A stretch of DNA of 64,000 nt, from assembly GCA_022818135.1 (NCBI GenBank), contig JAFMSR010000012.1:11457862-11521861 (forward strand), read 5' to 3'. The notes below the pieces were generated by a model that was not told where the DNA came from, searched no databases, and saw only the letters and a list, made by a program, of their open reading frames with translations. Of this stretch, positions 59,331 to 64,000 are shown piece after piece. A program made the position numbers and the translations under genes. How positions within the stretch are numbered: position 1 is the stretch's first letter; each line of letters starts with the position of its first letter. The DNA is from Saxidomus purpurata (taxonomy: Eukaryota; Mollusca; Bivalvia; Venerida; Veneridae).

Positions 59331-60649
59331 GCCAGAATACTCTGTGATATGTCTTTTCCGTCCGCCTGTAATGTGTATTATTGTTTTTATTGCTTGGAGA
59401 ACTTTATCATCACTCTTTGTAAAATTAATTTGTAAAAAACAGCTAATAATCAGAGTCGCTTTTATTGTTCTTATATTTATTATGTGTATACTGTTTAGTG
59501 AGTTAGTTTATTTGATGTGATAGTTTAAATAAACATTTGTTACATCTTGTGTGTAAAAATTTAACTAGAACTCAAAGTAATAATAAATTTAATCAAACAC
59601 CATCAAATAAAAACTTTACAAGCAACTATTACGTTCGAAGTGTTTGTCAAATGAGACTTAAAACTGCTCGCTCTCAGATTTTGGTAAAAAATAAAGTTCT
59701 TCAAACTGGATGTAAATTATGTATTTTAGAACATATAGTCATATAATAAGGCTCCAGTATAAATTCAGGTCATGTATATGTTTAAATTTCAAATAATATG
59801 CTACCAAATTCAAAAGCGTTGCAAACGGTTTTGAAATTCCAATATAAACATATAGTGTAGCGGTGCCGTGTTACCGACATTTTAAATCGATTTCTGCAAA
59901 TTCCTACCTAGATTTGTGCTTAAAATTTGATTCTAGCCTTTAATTTTATATTTATGTATAAGAATGTCAATTTTTAAAAAAATATTTTTTTAACGGTAAA
60001 TGAGAGCAAGCAGCTTTAAATTGACAACGGCACAATTTCTACTTGTATCGACTGATATAGTGAGTACGAACAGTTGATGTCGTGGGTAAAATTTTTATTA
60101 TGTGAAGCCGTTGCACTTATTTGCAATCAGCATGAGCTTTGTATAATATAATACGTAAGCAATTTCATTTTGTTTTGTTACACTTAATGACTTAAACATT
60201 TAGTTTGATATGTTATATACATTAATTGTAGTACAAAACCAAATACTCGTGAAAGATTTCCTTTCTGTCTTTGATCGCAGTCCTTGGTATTGTTGTCTAA
60301 TGATCTACAAATGTACATTCATTTTGACATTACCTAAGTAAGTTTTAGAGTAATTTTCCACATTGTAGTTATTGTCGCTCTTTTGTAAAATAACAATTTT
60401 TATTTGTCTTAAATAAATTGCTATTTCTGTATCCGATTTTTGTCTTGCTTTTCGAAGATATCAAAAAAATTGGGTAGAATCTTTATTTGCCGATTGTAAG
60501 CATGCTCAAGGAATAGGTCGTGTAAGGAACACAATATCGCTAAGAAGTCACAAAACTATGACATAATGGAGCATTTCCTGGTAAATGAATCAAACGGTTA
60601 AAATCATATGATCACTTTGGCCGATAAAATACTCGTAACACTTATATTA
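59331..60649. other. Intergenic stretch without recognised features
   Basis: AT-rich, no exon or repeat family recognised. The open frame at 59537-59746 has no support. Confidence 0.5.
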
Positions 60650-60905
60650 CCAAAATATATAGAGGATTCCATTACATTTAAACTCTTAAGTGTGACCTTG
60701 ACCTTTGAGGTAGGGACGTGGGTATTGCACGCGACACGTCGTCTTGATGTGTTGAACGTTTGTGCCAAGTTATTTCAAAATTATTTAATGCATGACAAAG
60801 TTACAGCCCGGACACGGAAAAATATAAGGGCGGGCGCACAGACAGACGGACGTACAGACGGACGGACGGTGCAATTGTAATATGTCACCCTTCGGGGGCA
60901 TAAAG
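60650..60905 (+). repeat. Single-unit copy of the caagagctgtccc tandem-core family, 5'-truncated
   Basis: It shows gtgaccttgacctttgag, gcacgcgacacgtcgtcttg, atgcatgacaaagttacag, an (acgg)n run and the family 3' end cacccttcgggggcataaa. It matches the element at 36285-37345. Confidence 0.8.
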
Positions 60906-61330
60906 AATATCATACCGAAAATTCATAATATCTAAGAAAAAAGTACATGTAATAATTACAGCGCAGTAGTCTTAATGATAATGATAATGATGATTTTGCA
61001 CCGCCTCCTGAAAGTCTGCGAGTGTTCCTGAAAGTATCGCAGACTGGTGCAGATGACCTAGGATTGAACCGGGATATTATGAACGACTTTTCTGTCATAA
61101 GAGGAGGCATTCCTTCATCCCTCTGAGTACCTCCGCATCTTACCTCAATCCCTCCTAGACCCTCCTCAAACCCCGAAAACGACAGAAACAGCGCGTGCTA
61201 CTCTCCAGACCACATTACACCCTTTGAACACTTTTATATTCTATATAAAAACAACGTATGACGATAGTGATGTACGGTCGGTTTCTTAACAACAAAAAAT
61301 CTCAACTTTAGTTTCTTATCAAGCACGAAT

Positions 61331-62355
61331 GTATGGCAAGCCATTTTACTATTTGTAGCGATGCCTCATTCACGCTGAGAAATATCTTTTGTACCATAGA
61401 AAGATATCTACTTAACTTTAGGAAAAATATCTTAAACCGAAAAAGAGGTCATTTGAAAGATATACATGTAGTTCTATTTTTGAGAGATATATTGCAAAGT
61501 TACAGAGATATCTTTGAAAGTTACAGAGACATATTTTACATTTAAAGAGATATCTCTGTAAATAGAAGAAATATGAAATTTTGAAAGACATCTTGTTATG
61601 CAACAGACATATTTTTCAAAAATTATGTGTGTGAGGTCAAAGCAACAAACACATAATAACTGATCCCCGTAACTTTGTTTTGGACCAATCAGAATGCAAA
61701 AATCACTCTCTGCTTTCCTTGTCCGTGAGAGATATTTTCAAACCAACAAACGCCTAATAACTGATCAAGTACCGTTGTTTTTGACCACTTACAGAGTTAA
61801 AATTATTCTCTGCTTTCCCCGTCCTTTGAAAATGGCGGAGAACGTAATTCGCATTTAGCCAGCAATTAGGAACATCTATGTTCAACCAAAAAAACAATTT
61901 GAATAAATCTTTTTATCAGTGCTTTCAAAATGTACTCTAATTACTAATTCCCAGCCCGGGTCATAATTCGAAAATTTAAATCATGGTCAGGTTGCAATCA
62001 AAGTGGACAAAATATTAGACTAGATTCTACAGTATAAGAGATATCCCTCAATTTTGCAGAGACATCTTTGCAAAATAATAATAAAAAATCTTTCCAATGA
62101 AAAGAGATATACCTCTGTAAGAAGAAGAGAAAACTCAGAAGATATCTTTCTGCGACTTAGCGTGAAAGAGATATCTCTATTTAAACAAAAGATATCGCTT
62201 TGAAATTGGTGAGATGTCTCTTTTTGGAATAAATAGTAAAATGATACTTGTGTCAAAAGAAATATATCTCCTAATTTTCAGAGCTATCTCTAAATCCCTT
62301 ATATTAATTCAGGGAGATATCGTTTCTTATCAAATAGTTCATTGGCTTGCCATAC
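61331..62355. mobile_element. TIR element filled with GATATC-type motifs
   Basis: Ends of 25 bp at 61331-61355 and 62331-62355 are inverted with 22 matches; the outer block is gtatggcaagcca / tggcttgccatac. Both flanks of the interior are packed with agagatatctct-like palindromes. The centre (about 61640-61830) has two ~85-bp direct copies sharing aataactgatc and ctctgctttcc. No transposase is present, and no clear target duplication is seen. Confidence 0.65.
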
Positions 62356-62441
62356 CGTTACATATATACATATATAGAATTTACATAGGCTAAGTCAGAG
62401 ATAAGAAAGGTCTGGTGTGACAAGTATACATAATTAACAAG

Positions 62442-63832
62442 ATGGTTTCTTTAGAAAGAATCTGTTTTGCATGCTCCGTCAGTTTATTTCTGGTCGTGAT
62501 TCCTGTGTACGGATCCATCAAGAAAGGTGTTGGGGCATGGGCCGGAACTATGCTCTGTGATGACTTCAAAGTTCTCAATAACATGACATGGTGGTAAGTG
62601 GCCTAATCTATATAACATCCCTTTGTGGACCGAATTTTTGACCAATTTTTTGTCCGCCATAAGTATGAAAACTGTAATACGATTCAATTCTTGTATAACA
62701 AGGGCCACAACTTATTCTGTTTTTTTTTTTTGTGGTTACGTGATTCTCGTTCATCGTTAACGCCTTAAATTCTCCTAGAATTAACCGGTATAAATTTTCA
62801 ATCATGTATTCGAACATGTGTCGTTCGGAAAACATCACCTACCAAAAGTAAGACCACATTTCTTCGCATTTTTTTTAACAAAGTTTCATGTTGATATTGG
62901 TTGTACTTGACGCTTTATTTTTATTCATCGCTACGGCTTTATCGCGTATTTTAAAATGCCCTCTCTCAAAGACAGTTGTCTCAGGCACAAACCTCCTTAC
63001 ATGGGCGCTCGATCATTGTTTCTCCTTTTCTGGTACTGTCCTGGTAACCTCGTATCATTTATGAAATATAGTTAAACGTTGAAGTACTATCAAAAGTCTA
63101 TATAGTATACCTCCGGACAGCTATGAAACAGTAGTTCGGCTTTTTATGATTAATACATATACAGTAAACTCCGTTTATAACGACTCCGGATATAGCGAAA
63201 CTCCGGATATAAAGAACCCAAGGAGTTCGTTATAAACGGAGTTTACAGTAGTATTTCTTGGAATGATTAAGAACAGACTTTTAAATTCGTCTTTTTACAT
63301 TCTAAAGGTATGACTGGCACATGGATTTAAAGTTGTATCATAAAAAGGTAACACGCCATTGCCCATATGGCACGGACAAAACAATGCCAACGTACGTGCC
63401 AATGGTGAAGATGTACGACAATCATACACACCTCAATATCTCCAGCTCTGCTCAATTCATTCTGGGTTTCAACGAGCCGGATCACGGCGACTTAACTATG
63501 ACCCCACAGGAAGCCGCAGACGCATGGCCGGAAATTGAAAAACACTCTCACGGCTTACCATTGGTCAGTCCGTGTACAGCGGGTAGAAATTTCCACTGGT
63601 TCGACGAGTTCCTTCGCCTTTGTAAGGGTTGTCGAATAGATTATATTGCCGCCCATATGTACAACTGCGACGCAAACGTGATCATGTCATACCTGCAGCA
63701 GTTACATCATAGATACAACAAGAAAATATGGCTGACAGAGTTCGCGTGTCCACAGTCAACTGGCGTGCATCAACAATTACATCTGATGCAAACCCTACTA
63801 CCTCAGCTAGAGGCTGCAGATTTCGTCTTCAG
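62442..63832 (+). CDS. Secreted GH128-type (Asl1-like) glycoside hydrolase, 3' partial
   Basis: Exons are 62442-62593 and 63308-63832. The first donor (GTAAGT, phase 2) joins in frame to the second exon. The second exon ends at GTAAAT, again phase 2, so the gene continues beyond the window; 225 residues are visible. Residues 1-24 form a signal peptide (basic MVSLER, hydrophobic core, likely cleavage after VYG). The mature part starts KKGVGAWAG, the usual first strand of this domain, followed by MTWWYDWH. FILGFNEPDH carries the acid/base glutamate (Glu107) and KIWLTEFACPQ the nucleophile (Glu195). RIDYIAAHMYNC matches the HxY strand. Characterised GH128 enzymes cleave beta-1,3-glucan, so an extracellular digestive or immune role against algal or fungal glucan is plausible but inferred. 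A short inverted-repeat element lies in the intron. Confidence 0.85.
63160..63250. mobile_element. Short TIR element (pogo/Tigger-like MITE)
   Basis: gtaaactccgtttataacga (63164-63183) is exactly inverted at 63227-63246. The surrounding ta-ca and ag-ta bases fit a TA target. The sequence resembles the CAGTA-type ends of pogo/Tigger transposons, by memory only. It lies in intron 1 of the GH128-type gene. Confidence 0.65.
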
Positions 63833-64000
63833 GTAAATACTTAATCAATCGAGTCAATGTTATGAACGTTCTTAAATCCCTTAAAGCTATCAGAGGCAAA
63901 CATGAATCTCCGCAGACCGAATTAAAGCATTCTTTTTAAATGAGAATTATACAGCAAATTTATTTTCTTTTTTTATTTTATGTAATCGTTCTTTTCCTTG

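Overview
The window looks like nuclear DNA from a bivalve mollusc, probably a venerid-type clam. Genes are split by introns with GT/AG borders, spacing is AT-rich and long, and repeats typical of clam genomes are dense (tRNA-headed SINEs, tandem-core elements with ~165-180 bp units, fold-back MITEs). There is no bacterial gene organisation. The species call is an inference from the proteins and from remembered repeat families.

Genes, left to right. (1) 1-1387 (+): the last two coding exons of a single-pass membrane protein with a His/Gly-rich and then Pro/Tyr/Ser-rich tail; its 5' part is outside the window. (2) 19957-31533 (+): a ten-exon coiled-coil gene whose C-terminal half matches vertebrate C20orf96. 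Its predicted start region needs either a 1-bp correction or an unusual start in a TISU-like element at 18592. (3) 35526-40853 (-): nuclear-encoded cytochrome c oxidase subunit 4 in four coding exons, complete from mitochondrial presequence to stop. (4) 42596-43931 (+): a candidate four-exon gene for an 89-residue membrane protein, head-to-head with COX4; all junctions are in phase but no homology is recognised. (5) 46828-48520 (+): an unrecognised 255-residue basic/disordered protein behind a promoter with two perfect CRE palindromes, a TATA box and a strong 5'UTR splice donor. (6) 55233-58212 (+): a five-exon gene for a protein with two consecutive DUF1330-like halves; its fourth splice donor is copied six times in a minisatellite. 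(7) 62442 to beyond the window (+): the start of a secreted GH128-type (Asl1-like) glycoside hydrolase with both catalytic glutamates present.

The rest is mainly repeats. 9953-12060 holds three near-identical 741-bp periods of a TIR element. 12765-17130 is a degenerate satellite interrupted by a decayed LINE, which itself contains two later insertions. 33550-35226, 36285-37345 and 38710-39250 are tandem-core elements around and inside COX4. 61331-62355 is a TIR element filled with GATATC motifs. Two SINE families with different heads share one 3' tail, which suggests one LINE partner moved both.

The genes do not form a pathway. Gene 2 carries an X-box/YY1-type promoter, as cilium genes do; gene 3 is respiratory; gene 5 may be cAMP-responsive; gene 7 is a secreted glucanase-like enzyme. 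All exon models come from splice-site, phase and protein reasoning without transcript data.
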